Shown: positions 1 to 8,204 of the stretch, piece by piece | Layout of the letters: each line of letters begins with the position of its first letter | How positions within the stretch are numbered: the first letter of the stretch is position 1 | Assembly (NCBI RefSeq): GCF_001693275.1 | Contig: NZ_CP016477.1 | Location: 1,798,001 to 1,862,000, forward strand | Length of the DNA stretch: 64,000 nucleotides | Direction of reading: 5' to 3' | Origin: Picosynechococcus sp. PCC 7117 | Lineage (GTDB): Bacteria; Cyanobacteriota; Cyanobacteriia; Cyanobacteriales; MRBY01 | The notes under the pieces: model-generated | What the model saw: the letters and a program-made list of their open reading frames with translations, nothing else | Told to the model about the DNA's origin: nothing | Database searches by the model: none | Made by a program: the position numbers and the translations under genes

Positions 1-1002
1 ACAGTCAATGCCACCATTGATCGGGCCTGCCGTCGTCGCGCCCAGGCGAATCACACCGCAACCCATTTATTGCAAGCAGCCCTAAAAAACATTGTGGATG
101 ACTCCATTTCCCAGGCTGGTTCGTTGGTGGACTTTGATCGCCTGCGGTTTGACTTTAATTGCCCCAGGGCGTTAACTGCTGGTGAATTAACCCAAATTGA
201 GGCCCAAATCAATACCTGGATTGCCGAAGCCCACGAAGGCCAAGTGGCAGTGATGCCCATTGCTGAGGCCAAAGCGAAGGGTGCCGTGGCCATGTTCGGC
301 GAAAAGTACGGCGAAGAAGTGCGGGTTGTGGATTTTCCTGGGGTGTCCATGGAGCTTTGTGGTGGCACCCACGTGAAAAATACCGCTGAAATTGGCCTGT
401 TTAAAATCATTTCCGAAACGGGCATTTCTTCTGGGATCCGCCGCATTGAAGCTGTGGCTGGCCCAGCGGTACTGGAATACCTCAAGGTGCGCGACCAGGT
501 GGTCAAAGACCTCGGCGATAAATTTAAAGCCAAACCGGAAGAAATCACCGAACGGGTAGAAAATATCCAGGCGGAACTGCGCAACACCCAAAAGGAACTA
601 GAAAAGGTCAAAGGTGAGCTGGCGATCGCCAAATCCGAAGCCCTCGTGAACCAAGCGGAAACCGTCGGCAAATTTAAGATCCTCGTGGAAAATATGGGCG
701 ATCTCGATGCCAAGGCCCTCCAAACTGCGGCTGAACGGCTCCAGCAAAAACTGGGTGAGGCAGCAGTGGTCTTGGGGTCAACCCCAGAAGACGGCAAGGT
801 TTCCCTGGTGGCCGCCTTTAGCGAAGGGATTTACAAAGGCAAAAAAGTACAAGCGGGTAAATTTATCGGCGGCATTGCTAAACTCTGCGGTGGCGGTGGC
901 GGTGGTCGTCCGAACCTGGCCCAAGCCGGGGGACGGGATGCCAGTAAATTACCCGAAGCTCTCCACACTGCCAAACAGCAACTTCGCGAAACTCTAGGTT
1001 AA
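1..1002 (+). CDS. alaS: Alanyl-tRNA synthetase, C-terminal part (5' end outside window)
   Basis: Charges tRNA-Ala with alanine in the cytoplasm and clears mischarged Ser/Gly in its editing domain. The frame is open from base 1, so the 5' end lies upstream; 333 codons are visible of a family length near 875. Seen: the editing-site zinc motif HTATH at about codons 18-22 and its partner CGGTH at about codon 120 (HxxxH...CxxxH), a helical linker at about 170-220, and the C-Ala/DHHA1 domain ending in a glycine-rich stretch followed by [10 protein letters not shown] rho-independent terminator follows directly. Identification is firm; only the catalytic and anticodon-recognition parts are missing from view. 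Confidence 0.97.
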   Translation, partial: TVNATIDRACRRRAQANHTATHLLQAALKNIVDDSISQAGSLVDFDRLRFDFNCPRALTAGELTQIEAQINTWIAEAHEGQVAVMPIAEAKAKGAVAMFGEKYGEEVRVVDFPGVSMELCGGTHVKNTAEIGLFKIISETGISSGIRRIEAVAGPAVLEYLKVRDQVVKDLGDKFKAKPEEITERVENIQAELRNTQKELEKVKGELAIAKSEALVNQAETVGKFKILVENMGDLDAKALQTAAERLQQKLGEAAVVLGSTPEDGKVSLVAAFSEGIYKGKKVQAGKFIGGIAKLCGGGGGGRPNLAQAGGRDASKLPEALHTAKQQLRETLG

Positions 1003-1021
1003 GCTCACACCCCAATCGTCG

Positions 1022-1051
1022 AGATGGGTCGGATTCTGGCCCATCTTTTTT
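1022..1051 (+). terminator. Rho-independent terminator of alaS
   Basis: Inverted repeat 1022-1030/1038-1046 (AGATGGGTC / GGCCCATCT, one G-T pair) with a 7-nt loop, followed by a T run at 1046-1051. It lies 20 bases after the alaS stop. Confidence 0.85.
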
Positions 1052-1056
1052 GCTGT

Positions 1057-1458
1057 TTAGGCTGGGTTGAGATAGCGTTCGACCAATAAAATCGCCACGA
1101 TATCGTCAATGGGTCGGGGAGGTAAACGCATTCCCTGGGGAAGCAATCTCTGGAACAAATTGGGCGGATACATCTGCCAATAGCGATCGCGGGCTTCGAG
1201 GGTGCTATTGCGTTCATTTACAAAGGCGATCGCCATGTCTGGGGGCAAAACAGCGGTGAGCTTTTTATGCCATTCTTTAGCCGTCGTTTGATTGCCCATG
1301 ACCACCAGGGAAACACCATACCTTTGGCACCATTCTTTCGCGATGTTGGGCGCTTGATCCGCCGCAATGACGCCATGGTTCAACAATTGCCCTTGGTCAT
1401 CCAGCGCCGCAAGGCCACATTTGTCACGGCCTGGGTCAAACCCAAGATAAACGCTCAT
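1057..1458 (-). CDS. RuvX/YqgF-like RNase H-fold protein
   Basis: Small 133-residue protein of the RNase H-like superfamily that includes YqgF/RuvX and Holliday-junction resolvases. It begins with a beta strand and the acidic motif FDPG (D8). A conserved glutamate sits in the segment NERNST, and a C-terminal PIDDIVAILL helix supplies more acidic residues; this is the layout of the catalytic acids in the family. It starts 14 bases downstream of the end of the DUF3084 gene on the same strand, so the two probably share a transcript. Cyanobacteria also carry a separate canonical ruvX, so this is likely a paralogue of unproven substrate. The fold is inferred from motifs. Confidence 0.75.
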   Translation of the reverse strand: MSVYLGFDPGRDKCGLAALDDQGQLLNHGVIAADQAPNIAKEWCQRYGVSLVVMGNQTTAKEWHKKLTAVLPPDMAIAFVNERNSTLEARDRYWQMYPPNLFQRLLPQGMRLPPRPIDDIVAILLVERYLNPA

Positions 1459-1472
1459 GTACTCTTCTTATC

Positions 1473-2843
1473 CTATTGTCTGATGACGATTCTACCGTTA
1501 CTGAGGCCCACTAATTCTAAGCGGAGGGGGCCTGCCGTAAAACCATTTTCGATGGCGATCGCCCGAATTTCTGTCACGGGTTCTGGTGCATTATTGAGGG
1601 CTTCGACAAAATTGATAATGTGACCGACATTGCCATCTTTAACCTGGATATCCCCCAGAACCCCGGCTCGCCGCGCTCTAAATTGCGCTGCCCCCAACAG
1701 AAAATCCACTGGACGCCGGGCGGCACTAGGATTTTGCACACTCAGCTCCTCCAGAGACAAAGTGGCAATCACTTCCCCGGCGCGAAAAACCTGCTCATTT
1801 AAAGTCACATCCGCAAACACTTGGACGGAACCTTCCCCCTGGAGGTAGTTCCCCGCTGCCAGGAGGCGCACCACGTAGTCCCGACCATCGGCGATTTGCC
1901 CTAGGAGTTGTTGCACTTGGGCATTGGTAATTTGCACCACCCGCGCCTCAAAGTCAGGATTAACGCCTCCGGTGGCAATGATCGCGTTGCGATTCGCTTC
2001 CCGGAGCAGCTGATCAACGGCTTGGTTAGCTGCTTTGGGATCAATAATCCGCACCACCCCAAAGGCTAAAACTTGCCCTGTCGTAAGGGCGACATTCCCA
2101 CTCCGGAAATTGATGTAGTTGGCTTCGAGGATATCAATTTGCTGTTCTAGGGAGCCAATCTGATTTTCTAGGCCCGTGAGCACTTGATCCTTTTGGGCGA
2201 TCGCCTGGTCGAGTTGGGCAATGCGACCATCGCGCTGGTTGATCTCGGCTTGGAGCTCACTTTGTTGGGCTTCTAGGGCTTCGATCTGCTGGGAGCGTTC
2301 CTCAATAATGGTGTTTTGTTGATTGAGCTGGGCGCGGAGGGTTTCACTTTGGGCCTGGAGGCGATCGCGCTGTTGCCGCAAGGTCGTTTGCTCTGTGGTG
2401 AGCGCATTAATATCAGCCTGAAGTTCGCTGGCCTGTTCCCGAAAACCCGCTAGTTGAGTTTGGGCCGTTTCAAATTTTGCTTCAATTTCTTGTAAATCTT
2501 GTTCTGCTTCTAGGCGATCGTCCCTCGCGGCCTGTAACTCTTTTTCAATCTTTTCCTTTTCTGCCGTCACATCCATCAACTCTTGCCGCCGCTGGGCGAG
2601 GATTTCATCCAACTGAAAAACCCCCTGGCGCAAGGACTTGCTCAAGCCAAACAATAACCCCAAGGTGCTGGCGGCGATCACTGTTCCCGTCATTACCGTG
2701 ACGACCACCGCCGTCTGTTTTGGCCGCAGATTAAATAATGTAAGCCGCGCTTTGCCGACCTTACTACCAAGGCGATCGCCCAGTGCCGCCAGGATGCCCC
2801 CCAAGATTAAAACTGAAAAGATTAGTACAAAAGCACTGGTCAT
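1473..2843 (-). CDS. DUF3084 domain membrane-anchored coiled-coil protein
   Basis: 456 residues. The N-terminus has two hydrophobic segments (about 1-22 and 45-68) flanking a basic loop (GSKVGKARLTLFNLRPKQ). A long Gln/Glu-rich coiled coil follows (about 75-240), then a globular C-terminal region (about 250-456) characteristic of DUF3084 proteins in cyanobacteria. This suggests an inner-membrane protein with a long rod, perhaps tied to envelope structure, but the family has no established function. It is followed closely by the RNase H-fold gene on the same strand. No sign of damage or transfer; HIP1 sites occur within it. Confidence 0.85.
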   Translation of the reverse strand: MTSAFVLIFSVLILGGILAALGDRLGSKVGKARLTLFNLRPKQTAVVVTVMTGTVIAASTLGLLFGLSKSLRQGVFQLDEILAQRRQELMDVTAEKEKIEKELQAARDDRLEAEQDLQEIEAKFETAQTQLAGFREQASELQADINALTTEQTTLRQQRDRLQAQSETLRAQLNQQNTIIEERSQQIEALEAQQSELQAEINQRDGRIAQLDQAIAQKDQVLTGLENQIGSLEQQIDILEANYINFRSGNVALTTGQVLAFGVVRIIDPKAANQAVDQLLREANRNAIIATGGVNPDFEARVVQITNAQVQQLLGQIADGRDYVVRLLAAGNYLQGEGSVQVFADVTLNEQVFRAGEVIATLSLEELSVQNPSAARRPVDFLLGAAQFRARRAGVLGDIQVKDGNVGHIINFVEALNNAPEPVTEIRAIAIENGFTAGPLRLELVGLSNGRIVIRQ

Positions 2844-2895
2844 TTAACAAAAAGGTGACATCCAAACACACAAGTATGACTTCTCTACTTTAGCG

Positions 2896-3627
2896 TTAAG
2901 CGAACTGTTGACTCAGGTTTACGGGGTCATGGACGGTAATTTTTTTCTTATAAATCGAAATCATGTCCTGTTCCCGGAGTTCTCCCAGGAGGCGCGTTAC
3001 TGTCACCCGTGTCGAACCAATTGCTTCGGCGATCGCCTGGTGGGACAGTTTGAGATCAATGCGAATCCCCTCATCGGTCGGCACCCCAAAATCTCGACAG
3101 AGAATTAACAAGAAACTCACCAGACGTGAGCCCATATCCCGGTGGGCCAAGGTTTCAATCATCATCTCCGTTTGTAAAATCCGTGACGACAGCCCTTTTA
3201 GCATTAACATCGCTAATTCTGGGTGCTCATTAAGCGCCTTTTGCACCTGCTCAATGGGAGCCGATAACAGTTCCACAGGGGTAAAAGCCACCGCATGGTA
3301 AAAGCGATCCGACTTTTGTCCCGTGAGTAGCGATAAAACCCCAAAGACACTATTCTCCCGGAGCAGGGCCACCGTAATTTCTTCCCCCGCTTCATAGACC
3401 CGAGACAGCCGGACAGCTCCTTTCAGAAGAAAATAAACCCGTTCCGCTGGGTCCCCCGGAAAAAAGATCGTCTTGCCCCGGTCATAGTTCTCCACAACAG
3501 GTGGGAAGGGGCCACTGTGAAACTGACGAAACGCTGTCGCAAGGTCTGTAATTTGAGTCGCAGGTAGTTCAGGCACTGGATTGGCAGAAGAGAAAGGAGG
3601 TTGGTTGAAATCAGGGTTGTACATCAT
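2896..3627 (-). CDS. ntcA: Global nitrogen regulator NtcA (CRP family)
   Basis: Transcription factor of the CRP/FNR family that senses 2-oxoglutarate and, with PipX, activates nitrogen-assimilation genes when ammonium is scarce. Seen: a cNMP-type effector domain (segment [20 protein letters not shown]), the long dimer helix ([29 protein letters not shown], given here only in part as [15 protein letters not shown]), and the C-terminal helix-turn-helix [20 protein letters not shown], very close to known NtcA. I chose the ATG at 3627 (the adjacent ATG at 3624 is equally possible). A further in-frame GTG lies at 3654, but family members are usually about 222-230 residues. The gene is divergent from fabI across about 280 bp. 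Confidence 0.95.
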   Translation of the reverse strand: MMYNPDFNQPPFSSANPVPELPATQITDLATAFRQFHSGPFPPVVENYDRGKTIFFPGDPAERVYFLLKGAVRLSRVYEAGEEITVALLRENSVFGVLSLLTGQKSDRFYHAVAFTPVELLSAPIEQVQKALNEHPELAMLMLKGLSSRILQTEMMIETLAHRDMGSRLVSFLLILCRDFGVPTDEGIRIDLKLSHQAIAEAIGSTRVTVTRLLGELREQDMISIYKKKITVHDPVNLSQQFA

Positions 3628-3726
3628 AGATTCTGTTGGGCAACAGTTCCCCACCGTGATGGGTGAAATATCAGCGCTCAGTGTGCAGAGACCATGAGCA
3701 TTCCCCTTAAACTAAATCTTACTCTG

Positions 3727-3742
3727 GTATAGTATTTTGTAC
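3727..3742. promoter_or_regulatory. Possible imperfect NtcA box upstream of ntcA
   Basis: GTA-N10-TAC in the ntcA-fabI intergenic region. The standard NtcA box is GTA-N8-TAC; a wider spacing (TGTA-N9/10-TACA) was described in early work. NtcA genes are often autoregulated, so the position is suggestive, but the spacing is off and such short motifs arise by chance. Confidence 0.25.
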
Positions 3743-3907
3743 TTTTTGCTTCAAAATAATTATGGATTTCTGGGTTAGTTCCCAGGCATTTTGCAGAATT
3801 TTCCCTGATTTGCCCTAAAGTAGCCGTTTGCATCGAAGTCACCAGAGCGCGAAGATAATATACGCTGGCTTCTTGGCTTTAATTTTTTATACTTTTTGAG
3901 AACCCAT

Positions 3908-4684
3908 ATGCTTGATTTAACCGGAAAAAATGCCCTAGTCACTGGGATTGCAAATAATAAGTCCATTGCCTGGGGGATCGCCCAACAATTACATGCCGCC
4001 GGGGCGAATATTGGGGTTACCTATCTCCCCGATGATAAGGGACGGTTTGAGAAAAAAGTAGGTGAGCTTGTGGCGCCCCTCAACCCTTCCCTTTTTCTCC
4101 CCTGTAATGTGCAGGATGATGCCCAGGTGGATCAAGTGTTTGAGTCTGTCAAAAAAGAGTGGGGCAAGTTAGATATTTTGATCCATTGCCTTGCCTTTGC
4201 GAACCGCGAAGATTTGACGGGTGATTTTAGTGATACTTCACGGGATGGGTTCAATACGGCCCTTGACATTAGTGCCTATTCTTTAACGCGTCTGGCCCGG
4301 GGGGCGAAAACCGTGATGACCGAAGGGGGCGCCATTGTGACCCTAACTTACCTGGGTGGGGTGAAAGTCATCCCCAATTACAATGTGATGGGTGTGGCAA
4401 AGTCAGCCCTCGAAATGAGTGTGCGTTACTTGGCGGCGGATCTTGGCCCCAGTAATATTCGTGTGAATGCCATTTCGGCTGGCCCGATCCGGACTTTGGC
4501 GTCCTCGGCGGTGGGTGGCATTCTCGATATGATTCACCATGTGGAAGCAACGGCTCCTCTGCGTCGGACTGTGACCCAAAAGGAAGTGGGTAATGCGGCG
4601 GCGTTCCTCTGTAGTGATCTTTCGAGTGGGGTCACGGGTCAAGTGCTCTATGTGGATTCTGGCTACGAAATTATGGGGATGTAA
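3908..4684 (+). CDS. fabI: Enoyl-[acyl-carrier-protein] reductase (NADH)
   Basis: Catalyses the last reduction of each fatty-acid elongation cycle (trans-2-enoyl-ACP to acyl-ACP). A short-chain dehydrogenase of 258 residues. Seen: the N-terminal cofactor-binding segment GKNALVTGIANNKSIAWG, typical of FabI rather than FabG. The catalytic Tyr/Lys region runs as TLTYLGGVKVIPNYNVMGVA followed by KSALE, giving the FabI-type Y-x6-Y-x6-K spacing. The C-terminus is GQVLYVDSGYEIMGM. The ATG at 3908 gives the usual start MLDLTGKN; an upstream in-frame ATG at 3896 would only add four residues. A strong terminator follows. Confidence 0.96.
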   Translation: MLDLTGKNALVTGIANNKSIAWGIAQQLHAAGANIGVTYLPDDKGRFEKKVGELVAPLNPSLFLPCNVQDDAQVDQVFESVKKEWGKLDILIHCLAFANREDLTGDFSDTSRDGFNTALDISAYSLTRLARGAKTVMTEGGAIVTLTYLGGVKVIPNYNVMGVAKSALEMSVRYLAADLGPSNIRVNAISAGPIRTLASSAVGGILDMIHHVEATAPLRRTVTQKEVGNAAAFLCSDLSSGVTGQVLYVDSGYEIMGM

Positions 4685-4715
4685 TGTCCTGGTTTAGTGG
4701 CGATCGCCCTTGGGT

Positions 4716-4750
4716 TCCCCCTCAGTGATAGGGGGATTTTGTTTTTTATT
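4716..4750 (+). terminator. Rho-independent terminator of fabI
   Basis: Stem CCCCCT/AGGGGG (4717-4722 with 4730-4735, plus a T-A pair at 4716/4736), 7-nt loop, followed by TTTTGTTTTTT. It separates fabI from rsmH, whose ATG is at 4761. Confidence 0.85.
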
Positions 4751-4760
4751 GGATGGATTC

Positions 4761-5633
4761 ATGGCGGCAGAGTTTAAGCATATTTCGGTATTGAGAGAGG
4801 AGTTGGTAGCGGGCTTGGGAGTAAAACCAGGGGGGCATTACCTCGATGTAACCCTAGGGGGAGGTGGCCATACAGAATTGATTTTGCGGCAATATCCCGA
4901 TGTGCGGGTGACGGGGGTAGACCGAGATAGCCAGGCGATCGCCGCTGCGTCAGAACGATTAAAATCCTTTGGCGATCGCTTCCGGGCGGTGCGGTCAAAT
5001 TTTGGCGAGTTTAATCCCCAGGGAGAAAAATTTGATGGGATTATTGCCGATCTTGGGGTGAGTTCGGTGCAATTTGATCAAGGCGATCGCGGCTTTAGTT
5101 TTCGTTTTGATGCCCCCTTGGATATGCGCATGGATCAGCAACAGACATTAACGGCAGCGGATATTGTCAACACCTATGAGGAAAAGGCGTTGGCGAATTT
5201 ATTCTATGAATATGGTGATGAACGATTGTCACGACAAATTGCGAAAAAAATAGTCATGAAACGCCCGATTCAGACAACTAAAGAACTAGAAGAAATTGTG
5301 TTTTATACCTATCATCCCAAGGCGAGAAAAGCGAAAATTCATCCGGCAACAAGGGTCTTTCAAGCATTACGTATTGCCGTCAATGGTGAACTCGATGCGC
5401 TGCAATATCTATTAGTCAATGCCCCCCAATGGCTTAAACCCCAAGGCCGATTAGGGATTATTAGTTTCCATAGTTTAGAAGATCGTCTCGTCAAAAATGC
5501 TTTTCGGCAGCGGGACATTTGGCGGGTTCTAACAAAAAAGCCAATGGTTGCCAGTGAAACGGAAATTAACCAAAATCCCCGGGCACGATCCGCAAAGTTA
5601 CGCTTTGCTGAGCTGAAAGAAATAGCAGAATAG
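4761..5633 (+). CDS. rsmH: 16S rRNA (cytosine(1402)-N(4))-methyltransferase
   Basis: Methylates N4 of C1402 in the ribosomal P site (formerly MraW). 290 residues. Seen: HISVLREELVAGL at the start, the SAM-binding motif YLDVTLGGGGHTELIL, the acidic DRDSQAI motif, GIIADLGVSSVQFD, the GFSFRFDAPLDMRMD region typical of RsmH, and ISFHSLEDRLVKNAFR near the end. The ATG at 4761 was chosen because MAAEFKHISVL matches the family start; an upstream TTG at 4710 lies inside the fabI terminator region and is rejected. It stands apart from any dcw cluster here, as is usual in cyanobacteria. Confidence 0.96.
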   Translation: MAAEFKHISVLREELVAGLGVKPGGHYLDVTLGGGGHTELILRQYPDVRVTGVDRDSQAIAAASERLKSFGDRFRAVRSNFGEFNPQGEKFDGIIADLGVSSVQFDQGDRGFSFRFDAPLDMRMDQQQTLTAADIVNTYEEKALANLFYEYGDERLSRQIAKKIVMKRPIQTTKELEEIVFYTYHPKARKAKIHPATRVFQALRIAVNGELDALQYLLVNAPQWLKPQGRLGIISFHSLEDRLVKNAFRQRDIWRVLTKKPMVASETEINQNPRARSAKLRFAELKEIAE

Positions 5634-5692
5634 GCGATCGCCTTTTTCTGAAACAGACAAGCTAAGCTGGATGCAGACAAAATTTTCTGGCG

Positions 5693-6289
5693 ATGGGGTC
5701 TAGCGTAATGAATTTCACCCTCAGTCTTCCCGATACATGCAGGCTCAGTGGCGAACAATTTTTTGAGTTGTGCCAAAACAATCCGGACTGCCGCTTTGAA
5801 CTCAGTACCCAAGGAGAATTAATTATCATGCCACCGACGGGCGGAGAAACTGGACGACGCAATATTAAGCTATCTGCCCGCCTAGAAATATGGAGTACAA
5901 CAAATCAACAAGGCGTTGCGTTTGATTCTTCCACTTGCTTTAAGTTGCCCAATGGTGCCCACCGTTCTCCAGATGCGGCCTGGGTAAGCCGTCACCGTTG
6001 GGATGCCCTCACCGCTACCGAAAAAGCGAAGTTTCCGCCCCTCTGTCCAGATTTTGTTGTGGAAATTCGTTCCCCTAGCGATCGCCTCCAAACGCTCCAA
6101 GAAAAGATGCAGGAATATCAAGACAATGGCGCAAAATTAGGCTGGCTGATTGATCCGACCACGGAGCGGGTAGAAATTTATCGAGAAAACCAAGCGCCAG
6201 AAATTTTAGAGCAACCAAATTGTCTTTCTGGAGAACAAGTTTTATTAGGCTTTGAACTCGATTTAAACCCCATTTGGCATCTGGATTAA
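5693..6289 (+). CDS. Uma2 family (DUF820) restriction-endonuclease-fold protein
   Basis: 198 residues with the PD-(D/E)XK-like core of Uma2 proteins, which are greatly expanded in cyanobacteria. Seen: the RFELSTQGELIIMPPTGGE segment, the acidic SPDAAWVS motif, CPDFVVEIRSPSDRL (catalytic D...E-x-x), and GWLIDPTTERVEIYR at the end. The usual lysine after the acidic pair is not obvious, as in many members. An ATG at 5708 (MNFTLSLPD) is an equally good start. The stop codon directly abuts the stop of a second Uma2 gene on the other strand. The biological role of the family is unproven. Confidence 0.85.
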   Translation: MGSSVMNFTLSLPDTCRLSGEQFFELCQNNPDCRFELSTQGELIIMPPTGGETGRRNIKLSARLEIWSTTNQQGVAFDSSTCFKLPNGAHRSPDAAWVSRHRWDALTATEKAKFPPLCPDFVVEIRSPSDRLQTLQEKMQEYQDNGAKLGWLIDPTTERVEIYRENQAPEILEQPNCLSGEQVLLGFELDLNPIWHLD

Positions 6290-6883
6290 TTATTTTTGGG
6301 GATATTGGGCCGTAAAGGTCTGGATTGCTTCTAATCGCGACGGCATTAGCACACATTGCGCTAACAGTTCAAAGTCAAGATCTGGCAGCAATTTACTTTT
6401 GGGTAAAGCTTGGTAGGTAGTTTCTTCGAGGACGTAAATTGAAAATTTTTCCGCTTGCCACAGCCAAACTTCCTGAATGCCGAGGCGTTGATATTTTTCG
6501 AGTTTCTGGGGACTACCGCTGGTGACATTCACCTCAATGGCGAGATCGGGATGCTCTTTTTGTTCACCGAGATAATAGGATTCATCTGGTTCAAAGGAAA
6601 CGGATTTTTCTCGCGAGACACGGGTGGCACTCCCGACAGGATGAAATTCGATCCCTTGATTGAACAAATATAGTTCTACGAGAAAGCCGATAATGGTTTT
6701 GATGGATTCATGGTATTCCCCTAGGGTCATTAGTTCGATTACTCCGTCTAGGTAGGTGATCCGCAGGCTGGCAGCTTGACCGATCGCCGTTTGGATCGCC
6801 TGGAACTCTTCCCAACTGTAGCGGCCAGGGAGGATTAAGCTTTGGGTTTCGGTGAGGACGGGTCGGCTCGTGGCAACGGTCAT
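6290..6883 (-). CDS. Uma2 family (DUF820) restriction-endonuclease-fold protein
   Basis: 197 residues from a second Uma2 subgroup. Seen: YSWEEFQAIQ, the RITYLDGVIELMTLGEYHE segment (the conserved core beginning in this subgroup), SFEPDESYYLG, HPDLAIEVNVTSG (acidic catalytic strand, E-V-N) and KLEKYQRLGIQEVWLW. It differs clearly from its tail-to-tail neighbour, so the pair is not a simple duplication. There are no bases between the two stop codons. HIP1 sites are present, so the pair looks resident rather than recently gained. Function unknown beyond the nuclease-like fold. Confidence 0.85.
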   Translation of the reverse strand: MTVATSRPVLTETQSLILPGRYSWEEFQAIQTAIGQAASLRITYLDGVIELMTLGEYHESIKTIIGFLVELYLFNQGIEFHPVGSATRVSREKSVSFEPDESYYLGEQKEHPDLAIEVNVTSGSPQKLEKYQRLGIQEVWLWQAEKFSIYVLEETTYQALPKSKLLPDLDFELLAQCVLMPSRLEAIQTFTAQYPQK

Positions 6884-7014
6884 AAAATCGTCCCTCGTGC
6901 TGGGTGATGGTATGTTCTATCCTACCGAATTCGGATTAGGAAAAAGGCGATCGCCCCATCCCTTACACTGGGGGATAATCTTTCCGGCAAACAATTTCAG
7001 GCGATAGATATAGA

Positions 7015-8139
7015 ATGCAAACCTATTTTGCAACGGTAGCCCAGGGCATTGAGGAGCTTGCGGCTCAGGAACTGACAAACCTCGGTGCCCAGGCGGTGAA
7101 AACAGAATATTGCGGGGTCTCTTTTCAAGGCGATCGCCAATTGTTATACAAAGTCAATCTCTGGTCACGGTTAGCGTTTCGGGTGCTGGTACAGATTAAA
7201 AAAGTCAAAGCTTTTACAGCCAAGGAACTCTATCGGGGCGTGCAAAGCATTGACTGGTCTGAATACCTCGCGCCCAACCAAACCATTGCCGTCACCTGTA
7301 CCGGTAAAAATAAAAATCTCAATCACACCCATTTCACCGCCCTCCAAGTGAAAAACGCGATCATCGATCAACAGCGGGATCAATTTGGCGATCGCTCCAG
7401 TGTCAATGTCGAAGATCCTGACGTGCTGATCAATGCCCACATTCGCGATAACCGTTGCACTATCAGCCTCGATAGCTCCGGCCATAGTTTGCACCGTCGG
7501 GGTTATCGGCCCGCCATGGGGAAAGCGCCCCTTAAGGAAAATTTTGCCGCTGGTCTCCTGGATCTCGCCGAATGGACGCCGGATCTGTCCCTCGTGGATC
7601 CTCTCTGCGGCTCCGGCACCTTTGTCATTGAAGCCGCCCTAAAAAGTTTGAACTTTGCCCCCGGCCTTTTCCAGGGGGATTTTGGCTTTCAGCATTGGCA
7701 AGATTTTGATGCCGAGCTTTGGCAAACCCTCCTCAACGAGGCCGAATATGCCACCAAAGACCAACTGCAACAGCCAATCATTGGCCAAGACCGCGATCAA
7801 GAAGTGATTCAACAAGCTTGGACGAATGCGGAAAATTGTGGCGTTGCCGACCACATTCAACTGGCCTGTCGGGAACTGGAACAAGTAGAAGCCCCTGCCG
7901 ACCGTGGCGTGATTATCTGCAATCCGCCCTATGGCCATCGTCTCGGTGCCGATGAAGATTTGGGGCTGCTTTATAAACGCATTGGCGATATTTTCAAACA
8001 GCGGTTTAAGGGCTGGACGGGCTATATTCTCACGGGCAATGCAGAACTGGCGAAACGAGTCGGACTGCGGGCGTCGCGACGCTTTGTGGTCTATAACGGT
8101 GGCTTAGAATGTCGCCTGCTGAAATACGAACTCTACTAA
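7015..8139 (+). CDS. THUMP-domain class I SAM-dependent RNA methyltransferase (RlmL/YpsC type)
   Basis: 374 residues. The N-terminal THUMP domain (about 1-155) binds RNA. The C-terminal Rossmann methyltransferase carries VDPLCGSGTFVIEAAL (SAM motif I, about 196-211) and the N-methylase motif CNPPYGHRLG (about 302), which points to N2-guanine methylation as in RlmL (G2445 of 23S rRNA) or its Bacillus homologue YpsC. It lacks the extra C-terminal RlmK half of the E. coli fusion. The NPPYG motif is intact, so an active enzyme is expected; the exact rRNA position is inferred from family only. Confidence 0.88.
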   Translation: MQTYFATVAQGIEELAAQELTNLGAQAVKTEYCGVSFQGDRQLLYKVNLWSRLAFRVLVQIKKVKAFTAKELYRGVQSIDWSEYLAPNQTIAVTCTGKNKNLNHTHFTALQVKNAIIDQQRDQFGDRSSVNVEDPDVLINAHIRDNRCTISLDSSGHSLHRRGYRPAMGKAPLKENFAAGLLDLAEWTPDLSLVDPLCGSGTFVIEAALKSLNFAPGLFQGDFGFQHWQDFDAELWQTLLNEAEYATKDQLQQPIIGQDRDQEVIQQAWTNAENCGVADHIQLACRELEQVEAPADRGVIICNPPYGHRLGADEDLGLLYKRIGDIFKQRFKGWTGYILTGNAELAKRVGLRASRRFVVYNGGLECRLLKYELY

Positions 8140-8204
8140 AGGGTTCTCTGTTAGGATGGGGGGCAAATTGACGCTCTTTTTTCACCTCATTTTTAAACCT
8201 TGGC

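Noticed and set aside
5620-5660. Terminator after rsmH from the HIP1 palindrome followed by T5
   Set aside because: The palindrome is the ordinary HIP1 site with no loop; such sites occur everywhere in the window.
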